A program made the translations under genes and the position numbers. A stretch of 64,000 nt of DNA from Flaccisagitta enflata. Its lineage: Eukaryota > Chaetognatha > Sagittoidea > Aphragmophora. Below the pieces are notes generated by a model, which was not told the origin of the DNA, did not search any database, and saw nothing but the letters and a program-made list of their open reading frames with translations. The stretch spans positions 70,556,001 through 70,620,000 of the forward strand of contig OZ231126.1 in NCBI GenBank assembly GCA_965153355.1. Reading direction: 5' to 3'. The first letter of the stretch is position 1. Every line of letters starts with the position of its first letter. Below are positions 11,840-23,339 of this stretch, piece by piece.

Positions 11840-13805
11840 GCGATGAAAAAAGAGAGAAAATTGTGTAACAAAAATGGAATTGCTAGTTAAATTTGCACCA
11901 GCCATGAAGTGAGGAGATGTGCACTCACTTTAATGGATCAGTAAAAAGTGAAATCTACTTTGCTTATGAATATGAGTCACATTATAAGTTACTTCAACCT
12001 GTTTTCTTTTAAATTGTTAGTCAACTGGAAAGTTGCCTATATCCAGTTACCCTCTGATCTTCACTCTCTCTTTTATATTGGGAATGTTCTAAGAATGTCA
12101 AGCGATGAGTGTCTTAGTGGACGAAAGAGTTTCCTTCTCGAAAATATTTCCATTTATTAGGGTTATAAAATGTATTCATCGAATTTGGTCAAAAAGTCCT
12201 ATACTTGTCAGAAACCAACTCCAGAGACATACTGAGTACATTATCTGGTAAGAATAACACTTTTTGGCCCAGTTTCAACTCATTTGACCGGCTCCACAAA
12301 CACAAAAACGTGGAAATCTCTCTTTGTTCATTTTTCAAAGGGACACTTTTTCAAGAAAAATTTATAAAAAATAGTAGAAATTGTAAAAAAGATTTTACCA
12401 AATAGGTAAATCGATGCAAAATACCTGAGTGAATCAAAAAATGGCCTTTGGAGTTGATATTTTCAACCATTTTTGAGTTATAGTTTTCGTGCAGGGTTAA
12501 AAAATAAACCATTTTCTGAAATTATTTAATGCACTGGGAGAGACTTTTACTTCCTTAACCTTATCCGATTCTGATGAAATTTGAACTATAGCTTATTTAC
12601 ATCATGTACTTCCACCATCTGTACTTCATATATCTTGGATAATGTTAAGATATCAATGACTTTAAAGTCAGAAATTTGACAAATCAGAATTTTTGAAAAT
12701 TAAATTGTGTAGACAATACAAATTGGTATAGGGAGGGGTCAACCAAGAATCAAAATTTTGTTAATGTTGATGACCTCAAAAAAATTCAGCCCTTGTTTAG
12801 CATTTTTGCCTGCCAAAAAAAATAAATTGAAATTGCTTATCATGTGCAAAATGTCAAAAAATCATAATTTTGTATCATGTAAATAATTTCCTGTAAACCA
12901 ATTTAGTTTGCAGGAGTTCATATGTTTTTGAACATCAATCACACAATCTGTGGCCAAGAAAAATTTTAGTTTGAAAGTTTAAATTAATTATTCCAAAAGG
13001 CCTGAAAATAGTTATTTTGGGGGTACCAAAGGCAAAAAAAAAAAAAAACAATCATTTAACCCCCTAATACTGGTTCGATATTCATGAAATTTTTACTGTA
13101 AATTTTCAACGTCATACATTACTATCAACTAAAATTTTATGATGATCGGGCCATATTAACATGCCCAAATTAGAGTCAAAAGTCAAAAAACAATGTATCG
13201 GGCTGGCTGTTTTTCCGTCGGGTTTTGCAATATTGTGCAGAGAGAGCCCGACTGGCTCCGTCCAGAAATCTATTAAAAAGACCTGGATATAATGTCATCG
13301 TGGACGGGTGGGCAGGGGTATTCAACCCTGTGCCACACCCCCTTCCACACATGCACGCAACCACAGTAACCTAACTCATGGCAATTGCGCATTTTCACAA
13401 TTTTCAACTCGATCATCACAGATGGATGAACCAATAGACTGACGGAAAGTCTATAAACGAGGAGGGATAACAGACCAATGCCTTCCAGATGAGCATATGT
13501 AGTATTGCAGGAGGGCAGGGGCAGTTATGTGGGTGGATGTGGGCTGTTTACAAAGAGGTTAGACAGGGCGGTAATCCTCATGCATGCATTTACACGCTCG
13601 CTTGTGCATTCATTTGCACGTTTGCTTGTATGTGCACTTTTACGCTCGCTCGTATGTGCATTTGCACGCTTGCTTGTACGTGCATTAGTACATTTGCTGA
13701 TTTTTGCATTTGCAGAATCGCTTACTAGTTTAATATTTAATCGCTCTCATGTCCTCATTTGCACTCCTCTTATGCAAGCTTTTATACGCTTAAAACCTCT
13801 TAGAA
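11840..13805. other. AT-rich unique stretch with internal direct repeat
   Basis: Corresponds to 23340-25333. About 12290-13010 is clearly more diverged from copy 2 than its flanks. A ~125-bp motif occurs twice in direct orientation (about 12556-12680 and 13059-13185): TTAACC/CTAAT, then GATGAAATTTGAACTGTA or equivalent, an ACATCATGTACT-like middle, and AGATGCCCAAATTAGA..AAAGTC. From 13186 to 13805 copies are again near identical. TTGCACG/TTGCATT-like units (about 13580-13720) form a loose ~20-bp tandem repeat. No protein gene recognised. Confidence 0.5.
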
Positions 13806-14404
13806 ACAAGGCCGGATACACGGGCCAAGACGGTGCGCCGGGCGTTATGAATTCTTAGACCTATCCCATTCTCCATCAGACTCATCCCTAGCTCTTATCA
13901 GATCTCCATCCTAGCTCTATCATACCTATCCTAAGCTCACCATCAGGCCTATCCCGGAAACATTGTGGCCTATCCCGAACTCTATCAGACCTATCCCGAG
14001 CTCTATCAGACCTATCCCCACACCTATCCGACCTACAACCAGACATATCCGACCTATCTCCAGCTCAATCAGACCTTACCGTAGCTGATGTTTTTAGTAA
14101 ATGAAATGACGAGTATCATCAATGATGATCATCGCTTGATTCAGAATTTGTGAATGAATGTTTTTGATGAATTAATAAATGAATGAATGAACGAATGGGC
14201 GAAGGAATGAATGAATTAGTAAATGAATGAATGAATGAATTAAAATGAATGTGGTAAGGGATGAAAGGTGAGAGGAATGAAGAAATACACGTTTTGAGCG
14301 TTAAAGCCGTTTTGCGCATTTCAAACGTTTGCGTAACCGACCGACCGACCGGCCAACGAACCGACGGACATGACCTCTTATAGAAGTGCGAGGACGCACT
14401 TAAA
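13806..14404 (+). mobile_element. HINE-like element, AAGTGCG class
   Basis: Head ACAAGGCCGGATACACGGGC, GGTGCGCC, then a disordered 21-bp core (13855-14085), an AATGAATG-rich stretch, CCGACCGACCGACC, CCTCTTATAGA and the 3' stem AAGTGCG-AGGA-CGCACTT (14384-14401) followed by AAAA. The copy-2 counterpart (25334-25925) has the same ends but a regular core. Confidence 0.7.
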
Positions 14405-14850
14405 ATCAGTCTGAATGACTTAGTGTTTGACAAACGTTTTTGATTTATTAACGTTGATTTATTAATATCTGTATATATACGTCGTCGATCGATTTACGAA
14501 TGTTCGCGGGATAATACAAATGTTCGCGATTTACAAACACTATGTGATTCACGAACGGCTGGGCGCTCGTTAACTGCGTAAGCGAAACCACTATTTGAAG
14601 CCGATTTTGCGGCATTCATGTTTCGCTGCTATCATAGGGTCCAGCAACCACATCATCGACTTTCTCCTTCTCTACTATTTTCTTTTTTAGTTAAGTGACT
14701 AGCAACAATGCAAGAGGTGAAGGTCTACGTCCGTCCGCTATCCTCGAGGTCATGTTAGATAAGTCAAGGCCGGATACACGGCAATCCAGTCGAGGCTGCT
14801 GGGCAGAGGAGCAGCAGGGCTAAACTAGCCTGCCTAATGGCAGTTATGGG
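14405..14850. other. Unique part of duplicated block, degraded versus copy 2
   Basis: Aligns to about 25926-26382. Copy 2 has a run of palindromic GAACGTTCGTGA-like units (25975-26090) and a full AGTTGC...GCAAC hairpin (26230); copy 1 has blurred versions of both. A head-like ACGGCAATCCAGTCGAGG is at about 14777. Confidence 0.45.
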
Positions 14851-15886
14851 GTCAGCGATGATCGTATACCCGCTGTCTCTGCCTTGCATGGTTGTGAATC
14901 AGAATGAGAGGAAGCGCAGGGCAGCGAAGTGTAAAGGAGATTTATGTCCTGTGAACATAGGACTTCCGGGTTGTTCGCGGTTTCTGCTACCGCGAGCCCG
15001 CTTCGTCGCCCATTCATCGCTCGTTGCTCGTTTGTTCGCTCATTTCCATCTGTTTATCTGCCTGTTCTTTCAGGCTCCAGGCCTGAATCTGCCTCTGAGG
15101 CCCTTCATCTGCCTCCTCTGCCCAGCCTAGGCCCTGCCCTCCCAGGACTGAACTGAGAGGCAGATCTGGCTGCCTGAGAGAGCAGACGCCTGAGAGGGCA
15201 GATTCAAGGCCTGAGAGAGCAAATTTCAGGCCTGAAAGGCTAGATGAAGGGCCTGAGAGGGCAGATTTAAGGCCAAAGAGGTCAGATTTCAGGCCTGAGA
15301 GGGCCTGAGGACAACGATAAACGAATAATTAACACCAGAGTCCTGTGTTCTACAAATCAAATCAAAGCCATAACTGTTCCTTAGCAGCGAGTTGTGGGTC
15401 ATAGATATCTATGCCTTCATGACACATGGATTTTCCTTCCTTTTTCCTTTCTGTCCGTCCCCAGCTCGGTGGCCAATCCCAGTCCTGAGACCCAAATCCC
15501 AGCCTCATGGGCCAAATTCAGCCTGGTGACTAAATCCTAGCCTGGAGGCCCACCTAGCCTGAGCCTGAATTTCAGTTTGAAGCTCAACCAGTCAACAGAC
15601 CCAGATCTACTTCCTGAATAAAATTTCTAAACAGCCGGGAGTGATTTAGCCTTGAGGCTAGGATTTGAGCCATGAGGTTGTGGATCGGTCTGTGGACACT
15701 CTGGACCAGCCTAGCCTGGTGGGAGGCAACATAGAAGGAGGAGGAGGAGGAGAAGAAGGATAGTAATCCCCATATGTGTGAAAAGCATAGGTCACTCTGC
15801 CTTGAGGCCGCTGTCGCTTCCCTTCAATCCCTAAGCACAAACCGAATTTTATGGAGGGGGCATGGGTACCGCTGACCATCTAACGC
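14851..15886. mobile_element. Helentron-like element, GGCCCC class (degraded copy)
   Basis: Outer end GTCAGCG at 14851 and inverse outer end GGGTACCGCTGACCATCTAA at about 15866-15886. Internal GGCCTGAGAGGGCAGATT-type 20-21-bp units and GGCCCAAATCCCAGCC-type units are recognisable but irregular. Copy 2 (26383-27460) is the better preserved version. Confidence 0.6.
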
Positions 15887-15900
15887 TTGTGCGCCAATAC

Positions 15901-16260
15901 AGTTGTTGTTGTTGTTGCTGTTGTTGTTGTTGTTGCTGTTGCTATTTTCATCATTGTTGTTGTCAGAAGTGGTTATTGCCATTAGTCGCGTCACACAGCA
16001 GCTGCTGCTGCTGTTGTTATGAGTGTTATCGTTGTTGTTGTTAACAAAGTTGTCATCACTGCCGCCACCGCTTTGGCGATATCCCATTAAAACAAATAGA
16101 CTGGATTGTGATTGAACCCAGCTACGCGAGTTGCTGCTGCTGTTGATAATATCGCTGGTTGCTGGCACAAAGTTGTCATCACTGCTGCCATCGCCATGAT
16201 TACGACAAAACAAATAGACTTTGATTGTGATTGAACCCAGTCTATTCGTTTTGTTGTCAT
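15901..16260. repeat. GTT tract with ~120-bp repeat
   Basis: GTTGTT/GCTGTT array followed by two diverged copies of a unit that ends CAAATAGACTGGATTGTG and TTGAACCCAG (to about 16117 and 16241). Corresponds to 27474-27828. The Cys-rich, Asn-rich and Thr-rich frames here are artefacts. Confidence 0.8.
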
Positions 16261-16318
16261 ATCATTGACAAACTTTCTCATTTCAAATCTGAGTTACTGG
16301 CCTTGTCTTCTGCCTCTT

Positions 16319-16324
<6 letters not shown>

Positions 16325-16358
<34 letters not shown>

Positions 16359-16390
16359 TCTCTCTCTCTTTCTCTCTCATCTCTCTTTCT
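16325..16390. repeat. CT microsatellite
   Basis: CT with TTCT interruptions; the copy-2 equivalent (27919-28047) is about twice as long. Confidence 0.9.
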
Positions 16391-16441
16391 CTGCAGCGGG
16401 CACAATCTGACTCGGAGGTTAGCCTAGAAATTGGTTATATG

Positions 16442-16541
16442 CAGCCCTGATTTTAGAGCGGGTCTGGCGGGGCCTTGAGGCCCACATTTCTGCATCGGGC
16501 CCATAAGTTTTGGATCATGGTCTGGAGATGTACCGCTCTAA
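16442..16541 (+). mobile_element. GC-rich palindromic element (family G), degraded copy
   Basis: Begins CAGCCCTGATTTTAGAGCGG like the intact copy at 28118-28213, but the inner arms are blurred (GGGTCTGGCGGGGCC) and the inner stem is lost. Comparison with copy 2 suggests that the sequence here is corrupted or decayed. Confidence 0.5.
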
Positions 16542-16646
16542 GGTCAGCTCATCATTTTTAACATTATGCTGAAGTGGTATATTGATTTTTTTGGTTTCAT
16601 TTATATTTCCTTCTTTTCTGTTTCTTCTCTACTTTTTTTCTTTTCT

Positions 16647-16648
16647 TT

Positions 16649-16688
<40 letters not shown>

Positions 16689-16705
16689 TTCTTTTCTTTT
16701 CTTTT
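16647..16705. repeat. TTTC microsatellite
   Basis: About 12 TTTC units; the copy-2 array is at 28303-28372. Confidence 0.9.
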
Positions 16706-16765
16706 AGCTGTTCTTTCTTTATTTTTGTTTTTTTCTATTCTTCCTCCTATTTTCTTTTGAAGTTA

Positions 16766-16851
16766 AAAGATAATGCGGACACGCAACTCTATAAGAGGCT
16801 TTGTCCGTCCGTCGGTCGGTCTGTCGGTCGGTCCGTCACGCTCGAGTTGAA
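16766..16851 (-). mobile_element. 3' end of HINE-like element, AGTTGCG class, broken hairpin
   Basis: Read on the minus strand, the element would end here. GACACGCAACTCTATAAGAGG is followed by CCGTCCGTCGGTCGGT-type repeats and CGCTCGAGTTGAAAA. The outer stem arm reads AATGCG instead of AGTTGCG, so the perfect hairpin of copy 2 (28466-28483) is lost. Confidence 0.6.
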
Positions 16852-18330
16852 AAGTGGAAGTTCAATGTAAGTCTGTTGAAAGACAGTTCTTACACTGGAC
16901 TTCTAAGGGAACAGATAAGGGAGGTCAGGCAAGGGAAGGGGGGTTTTGCTAATGATGGTGAGTGGTGGGATTGGGCGAAGGAGGTGTGGCGTTTGGTGAC
17001 CTTGGAGTACAGTAGAGAGAAGGCAAGAGTGAGGAGGGAGTATGTTTGGAGGTTGAAAGAGGAGAGAGAGAGGTTGGAATGGGCTGTGGCGTATGGTTGG
17101 GCGAGTGAAGTAGAGAAGGGTGAGTTGAGAAGGGTGAGTTGGAAAGAGTGGAGCGGTTGTTGAAGGAGGAGGAGGAGAGAAGGGCGGAGGGGCACAGGGT
17201 AAGGGCAAGGCTGCCCAATTTTGCAGAGAGGGAACCGGGGGTGGCGTATATCAGTAAGATGGAGAAAAGCAGGTCAGGCAGGAACTTGATATACGCCTTG
17301 AGAGACAGGCAGGGTGTTGTGCAATACGGGTCAGAAGGGGTGCTGGACGTGGCGCACGGGTTCTATACGGACTTGTTTACAAGCGATGGGACGGACAATA
17401 ACGTGCAGGACCAACTACTTCACAGACTGACAAAGACTTTATCACCAGAGTCCCACGAGATGTGTGAAAGGCGGATGAATGTGGAGGAGCTGGGGGAGGC
17501 ACTTAAGACACTCCAGAACGGTAGGGCGCCGGGGGAGGACGGCTTCCCTGCCGAATTCTGGAAGTTCTTTTGGGCCGACCTTTCCAGCGACTTCAAGGGT
17601 GTAGCTGAGTGCGCATACGAGAGTGGTCGCTTGCCTGCCAGTATGCGTGGTGGTGTGATTCGGTTGTTATATAAAAAGGGTGACAAATTAGAGGTTGGTA
17701 ACTACCGACCTGTCACCTTGGTTGGCGCCGACTACAAGATCATCAGTAGGGTGATCGCACGGAGAATGTTGAAGGTCCTGCCAGAGCTTATACATGAGGA
17801 TCAGACGTGTGTTCCAGGTCGCCGTATCTCCACTAATCTACATGTCCTTCGGGATTCCTTCGCGATTTCTGAGTCTGTGGTCTCGTTTTCTGAGTCTGTG
17901 GTCTCTTTCCGAGTCTGTGGTCTTGATATCCAAGTCTCTGGTCTCGATTTCCAAGTCTGTGGTCTCGATTTCCAAGTATGTGGTCTCAATTTCCAAGTCT
18001 GTGGGCGCGATTTTTGAATCTATGGTCTCATTTTCTGAGTCTGTGGTCTCTTTCCGAGTCTGTGGTCTTGATTTCCAAGTCTGTGGTCTCGATTTGCCTT
18101 CTCTTCAGTCTGGCTTTTAGCTTGGCGGAAGTACTGGCCAGTCAGATAAGGGGGAATCCCCGGATTAAAGGGGTAAGGGTTTCCGGGGTAGAGAAGAAAA
18201 TCGGCCAGTACGCCGACGACACTCAGGCGTTTTTAACGTCTGATGAGTCTATGCGGCAGTTCATGAGCGAGGTTCGCCTCTACGAGGCAGCCTCGGGGGG
18301 GAGGTTAAATGTAGTTAAAACGGAGGGGCT
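16852..18330 (+). pseudogene. Tx1/L1-type LINE reverse transcriptase, truncated and interrupted
   Basis: The reading begins KWKFNVSLLKDSS, the linker that follows the endonuclease in L1/Tx1-type ORF2 proteins, so the endonuclease is missing. A 14-bp duplication near 17120 shifts the frame (frames 16801-17163 and 17139-18017). RT motifs follow: NGRAPGEDGFPAEFWK, GNYRPVTLV.ADYKIISR, IHEDQTCVPGRRIS. At about 17866 the protein stops matching and a 21-bp minisatellite runs to 18092. RT resumes at 18093 with LLFSLAFSLAEVLA.., the catalytic QYADDTQ motif and NVVKTEGLF, then ends at the block junction. The region with the first catalytic aspartate (LDxxKAFD-type) is absent. The product cannot be active. 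Clade assignment is from motif memory. Confidence 0.8.
17866..18092. repeat. 21-bp minisatellite inside the RT remnant
   Basis: Units GAGTCTGTGGTCTCGATTTC, about ten to eleven with variants. It replaces the part of the RT between the VLRDSFAI region and LLFSLA. The same unit forms the arrays at 29544-29859 and 30733-31990. Confidence 0.9.
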
Positions 18331-18335
18331 TTTTT

Positions 18336-19111
18336 AGCGGGGGACTATTGAGGGTGCTGCTTAGATGTTGCTTGTTTGGGGTCCCGCTGTACATTTCTGT
18401 GCTGAAGATTGTATGCATCGGACAGACGGACAAACCAAGCCTCAAAAGCAATTCGCTTAAGGTCGAAGTATAATGCCGCTTCGTGGGTAGATTGAAGACT
18501 AAATATTATCAAAAAACCAAAGCAAAATGACGCTAAAATAAGCCAGTATTTGGTTCGTCCATCTGTCGAATTAAGAAGCAACAGTTATTTCAATCACTTC
18601 ATCCTTGCGACTTAATATCTTTTTTTTCAGGGGTGTATATAATTGAGTGGATTTTGATTTCCCCCCCCCTGCCATTGATTTTCTTCCTCGCGATGCATTG
18701 CGTCGCGTTACAAAATCTATGATTTTCTTCCCAATAAAGCAATAAAACAGTGTATTTAAAGGTTTAAATAGTGTTAAGTTATGTTTTACTAACTAAATTT
18801 TATGATTTGGAACAATGTCAAAAGTTATTTTCACGAAATTTTCTTTTTTTCTTTTTTGTACCTTCCTTTCACTACATCATCTTAAAACCCCCTTCCTTTC
18901 CCTTTCCCATCTCCAAACCCTCAATAATATACAGGCCTGTTTTTTTTTTCAGTGAAAATTTTGAAAATACAGAAATGATATTTGAAACAGGCGTGCATCC
19001 TGTTTGTTCAACAAAAGCAAAACGGTCTTTAATATGTTTTTCATTCATTCAAATTTTGATCGAACAAAGAAGTCATTTTTTGAGAAATTTCATGTATTTT
19101 GAAAGAGCGAG

Positions 19112-19166
<55 letters not shown>

Positions 19167-19206
19167 ATGAAGATAAGTGGAACACGAAAAAAAGAAGGGG
19201 GAGAGC

Positions 19207-19264
<58 letters not shown>

Positions 19265-20888
19265 AAGGATAGAGAGAGAAAAAAGATAGAGAGAGCACTG
19301 CGTAAGAGGCTAGGAGAGAGATACTGACTGGTAAAACAGCTGCCAGCTTATCTCTTTCGAGTTTGTTTTAGTCATTCCACATGTTCAGCTTTAATAGCTC
19401 TTCTTCTCTGAATCGTGAACCAAAAATATCTACGGTATCGAGTGATGATCACGAGTCTGCCTTATCATATCAAATCAATTGCTTGTCTCAAAGTTATATG
19501 GTTGTGATCAGCTGTTCTTGTTGTCTTTAGTCTAGTGTTGCAATTAATGATGCACGGAGGCAATTTGGTCGTCTTTTACAACCCCTAAAACACCGTAATT
19601 TATCCGATGTCGGGGTGGTCTGTTGTCTCAGCGGTCCAACTGTCCCTACCCACTTGCTCAACTGCCTGCTCGCGTTACTGCCCCTGCCCCTGCCCCTGCC
19701 CCTGCAAGCGACTGCTTATTGGCCGTCTATCCGTCCTTGCATAAGTGTATGGCGGGAAATCTCAAAGGGCCGTCGGCAAACAGTTTTAATTCCAACAGAA
19801 CTTCAAGCCCGACAGGGTTAAAAAGTAATTCAGTTTTTCTAATCTTAAATTATGTATCATATAAAAAATGGCAGCCAAATTTGTTAGAAAGACACATATT
19901 CTTTCTTTTTATTCCCCAAAGTATGTTTTTTCTCTTCTTGTTTTACTTTTTCTTTCATTGTTTTTCATTTTTTGCCTTCGATTCTAACATAGGCTTAAGT
20001 CCGACAGGGGTGTAAGTCCGACAAACAGGGATATCAGCCGACGTCCCTGACGTCCCTTGCTGTACACCCATGCCGGGCCTTATTTATACTTCGTTTTATC
20101 CGGCGCATCTTCCTTGTCTTGCTCGCAGTCTTCAGAAATAGGAAAGGTAATCTAGAATATATAGAAAGAAAATACAAGGAAGAAAAGGAGAAGAGAAAGT
20201 ACCAGGCCATCAGCCTCTGACGTAGGATTCTGCACAGCTTTTTTTTCAAACATGCCAAAAATGCTACGTGAAAAAACATTGGATTTATAATAAATTCTAT
20301 TAGATTTTTGATGGATGTTCTGTTTCTTATATCCGTTATCTCTAGAAGAATACTTTGTTCCCTTCACGATGTTTTTTTAGAAACTTTTTTTTGTTTTTGC
20401 AAAAAAAAAAAAAAAAGAAAAAAGGAAGTCAAACAGAAAGCAAATGTGTCATCTTGGGCATAAAACCTTGTAGAATTTTCAAAAACTTTTAAAGGAAGAA
20501 AAAAAATGAAGAAAATTGAAAAAGACGAAGACGACTGGGCCTAGCTGGGCTGGGCGGAGTAATGAAAACATGAATTCGAAGACAAGACGCAGAGAAAATA
20601 AGGAGGAAGAAATTTCGAGAGACCCAAAATGAGTTATTTTACCGTCTCAGATACTCCCCATGTAGGCCTGCTAACTCTAATTGAGAGACTTTGTCTGTCT
20701 GCTTAGGTCTGTCTCTTTTCTATCATACAGCGCATCCATATTATGTGCTTTACTGAATGTCCTTGTTTGTCTGTCTGTCCGTATCGCACCCTTGTCTGTT
20801 TGGCAGCTTGTCTATTTGTATTTTTGACTGTCTGTCGGTCTCTCAGTCCGTCCACCTGCCTGTCTCCCTGTCGGTTGTTTTCTTTGCT
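18336..20888. other. Copy-2 unique sequence and shortened GA arrays
   Basis: Matches 6348-9485. The three long arrays of copy 1 (7121-7860) are reduced to two short GA tracts at 19117-19161 and 19212-19262. The rest is near identical. No gene recognised. Confidence 0.6.
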
Positions 20889-21138
20889 ATTCGGGCAGCG
20901 GCTTCGCAGGGGCCAATGATCTATGCTTTCACACGGGGGAATTTTTCCTTCTCCTTTTCTTTCTCTTTCTCTCTTTCTTTCTATTTCTCTTTTCTCCTTC
21001 TCCTTCCTCCCTTTTCGATCCTCCATCCTAGCCATGAGGCTCAAATCCAAGCCTCTAGCCTCAAGTCAAAGCCTCTTGGCTCAAATTCAAGCCCAAGCAC
21101 AACGGCTACCGCTGACCATTTGACGCTTTTGCGACAAT
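20889..21138. mobile_element. Helentron-like element, GGCCCC class (copy 2)
   Basis: Counterpart of 9486-9735 with the same block order; two or three substitutions in the GGCTCAAATCC units. It is followed by GTCTGCCTGACG and a CT array (21158-21249). Confidence 0.6.
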
Positions 21139-21156
21139 TTGGTCTGTCTGCCTGAC

Positions 21157-21157
<1 letters not shown>

Positions 21158-21249
<92 letters not shown>
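21158..21249. repeat. CT microsatellite
   Basis: 46 CT units; longer than in copy 1. Confidence 0.95.
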
Positions 21250-21252
<3 letters not shown>

Positions 21253-21831
21253 TCAGTGCACAGGCGCCACTAGTTCGGATCACTGAACGTAAAATTTATG
21301 TCATTTAAATTAATCTTCTCAAGAAGGAGAATTTGTGAAGACAACATTTTCGTGTGTGAAGAAGATCAAATTGATCAATTTCTATGTACATAAGAAAAGA
21401 GAGAGAGAAGTTGGTAATGATGAAGAAAAAGAGATAAAAGACGCGAAAACGAATATTTAATGGGTTGACACTTAACATGACATTTGTCGTAAATGTCGAT
21501 TTTTGCCGATCAGCCGAGTTTTTGTCGTCGTCTTTATTTGACAGACGAGTCGTCTTGGACCCATTTTAAACTGATTAAGGGCGAACCGAAATAAATTGCG
21601 TAACACCAACACATGGTCTATATCTAGGCAGAAAAACACATAACAAGGCCAAGTAGGCCAACTATCCGTCCTCTATGCATGAACTTTTTTTCCACTTGCG
21701 CTTCCGCTTCAATTTTGTCGTTCAAATACTAGTAGCTATCCCACCCACTAAAATGGAAGCGGTCTCTACCTCCAACTATGTTAAATCCACAGCGACCACT
21801 CCGACCACGCCTCATCTTCAACGCCATCTTC

Positions 21832-22050
21832 CAACCATCTCCCTCAACCACCCCGACCACGCCAATGACCACCCCGACCACGCCAATGACCACCCCGACC
21901 ACTCCAACTCCCCCACAACCATCTCCCTCAACCACTCCGACCACGCCAATGACCACCCCGACCACTCCAACTCCCCCACAACCATCTCCCTCAACCACTC
22001 CGACCACGCCAATGACCACCCCGACCACTCCAACTCCCCCACAACCACTC
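21832..22050. repeat. 63-bp minisatellite (copy 2)
   Basis: About three units of the Pro/Thr-coding repeat described at 10376-10668. Confidence 0.85.
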
Positions 22051-22214
22051 TGCGCTATCTCTGCTTTTTGCAAGCCCCCGAAGTCAAGTCTCAACATTTT
22101 TTACGAGGTTATACTCACCCCGACCACTCCAACTCCCCCACAACCACTCTGCGCTATCTCTGCTTTTTGCAAGCCCCCGAAGTCAAGTCTCAACATTTTT
22201 TACGAGGTTATACT
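22017..22214. repeat. 99-bp tandem duplication unique to copy 2
   Basis: The segment from CACCCCGACCACTCC to GAGGTTATACT occurs twice back to back (22017-22115 and 22116-22214); copy 1 has it once. The length is divisible by three. Confidence 0.9.
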
Positions 22215-22357
22215 CTCATTTTTAAATCATTCCCAGATCTTGAAAATTTCCAAAAAAAAAAAAGTTTTAAATAAACACTTCTTTTTTGATAATCCTCGGA
22301 AAGAGAAATTTTGGAATTATTCCTTTTGGCTCGATGGAGATAAGAAATGTAAAGAAA

Positions 22358-22600
22358 ACAAGGCCAACCCTATACAGTCGCGTGCGGTTGTTAAGACCAT
22401 TAGACCAAAACACTAAAAGACCAAAACACTAAGAGACTAAGCATAAATTGACTTAAATTAACTTTAAATAACTTAAAATGATTTAAATTGACTCAAAATG
22501 GTGTAAGACGACAAAAAAAAAAGCAAAGTGTTACTGACGGACCGACCGACCGACCAACGGACAGAGTGGGTTGTAGAGTCGCTTGCACGCGACTAAAAAG
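22358..22600 (+). mobile_element. HINE-like element, AGTCGCG class, 10-bp core
   Basis: Head ACAAGGCCAACC, AGTCGCGTGC near 22376, a core of ~10-bp TGACTTAAAT-like units, an ACCGACCGACCGACC tract, GGGTTGTAG and 3' stem AGTCGC-TTGCAC-GCGACT (22577-22594) then AAAAAG. Both flanks carry AAAGAAAA, a possible target duplication. This element is absent from copy 1, which reads straight through near 10880-10900. Confidence 0.75.
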
Positions 22601-22739
22601 AAAAGAATGTGGCTTTGAAGGAGATAAAAAAAAGAATATCTTAATGGAGGAGAATAGAATGGCATTAATGGGGACAATGCTCGTTAAAAATAGCGCCGTG
22701 CGATTCAGATATTGAGTTGGATTAACGAAAAATTATTTA

Positions 22740-23337
22740 ACAAGGCCGGATACACGGGCCAAGACGGTGCGCGGGGCGTTATCGATTCTTAGACCTATCC
22801 CTAGCTCCATCAGACCTCTCCCGAGCTCTATCAAACCTATCCCGAGCTCTGTCAGGCCTATCCCGAGCTCTATTAGGCCTATCCCGAGCTCTATCAGACC
22901 TATCCCGAGCTTTATCAGACCTATCCCAAGCTCTATCAGACCTATCATCAGCTCTATCAGACCTATCCCCAGCTCTATCAGACCTATTTCCAGACCTATC
23001 TGACCTATCACCAGACCTATCCGACATATCACCAGCTCTATCAGATTATTTTATTGAATGAAATGACAAGTATCATCAATAATGAACGAAATGAGTTCTC
23101 AATTGATTTCAAACATTTTTAGCAATTTTTCATTCGAACGTGACCAATGGATGGATGGACGGACGGACAGAGCCTGTTATAGAGGTGCCATGGCGCATCT
23201 AGGAAAGATCCTAGCATATTTCTGAATCATTTCCGGTGATTTTTGCTTCTTTTCGAGATTTTCAACTCGAGCGTGACCGACCGACCAACCGACAGACAGA
23301 GCATCTTATAGAGGTGCTATGGCGCACCTAAAAAAGC
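22740..23337 (+). mobile_element. HINE-like element, AGGTGCG class (copy 2)
   Basis: Head ACAAGGCCGGATACACGGGC, GGTGCGC at 22766-22772, a regular 21-bp core AGCTCTATCAGACCTATCCC (about 22795-23043), two ACGG/ACCG-hairpin modules (about 23150-23200 and 23275-23330), final stem AGGTGC...GCACCT and AAAAAA. Confidence 0.75.
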
Positions 23338-23339
23338 GA

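Noticed and set aside
18093-18330. Intron of the reverse transcriptase gene (minisatellite as intron)
   Set aside because: No GT/AG borders at the transition points, and the missing coding segment is essential, so replacement is likelier than splicing.
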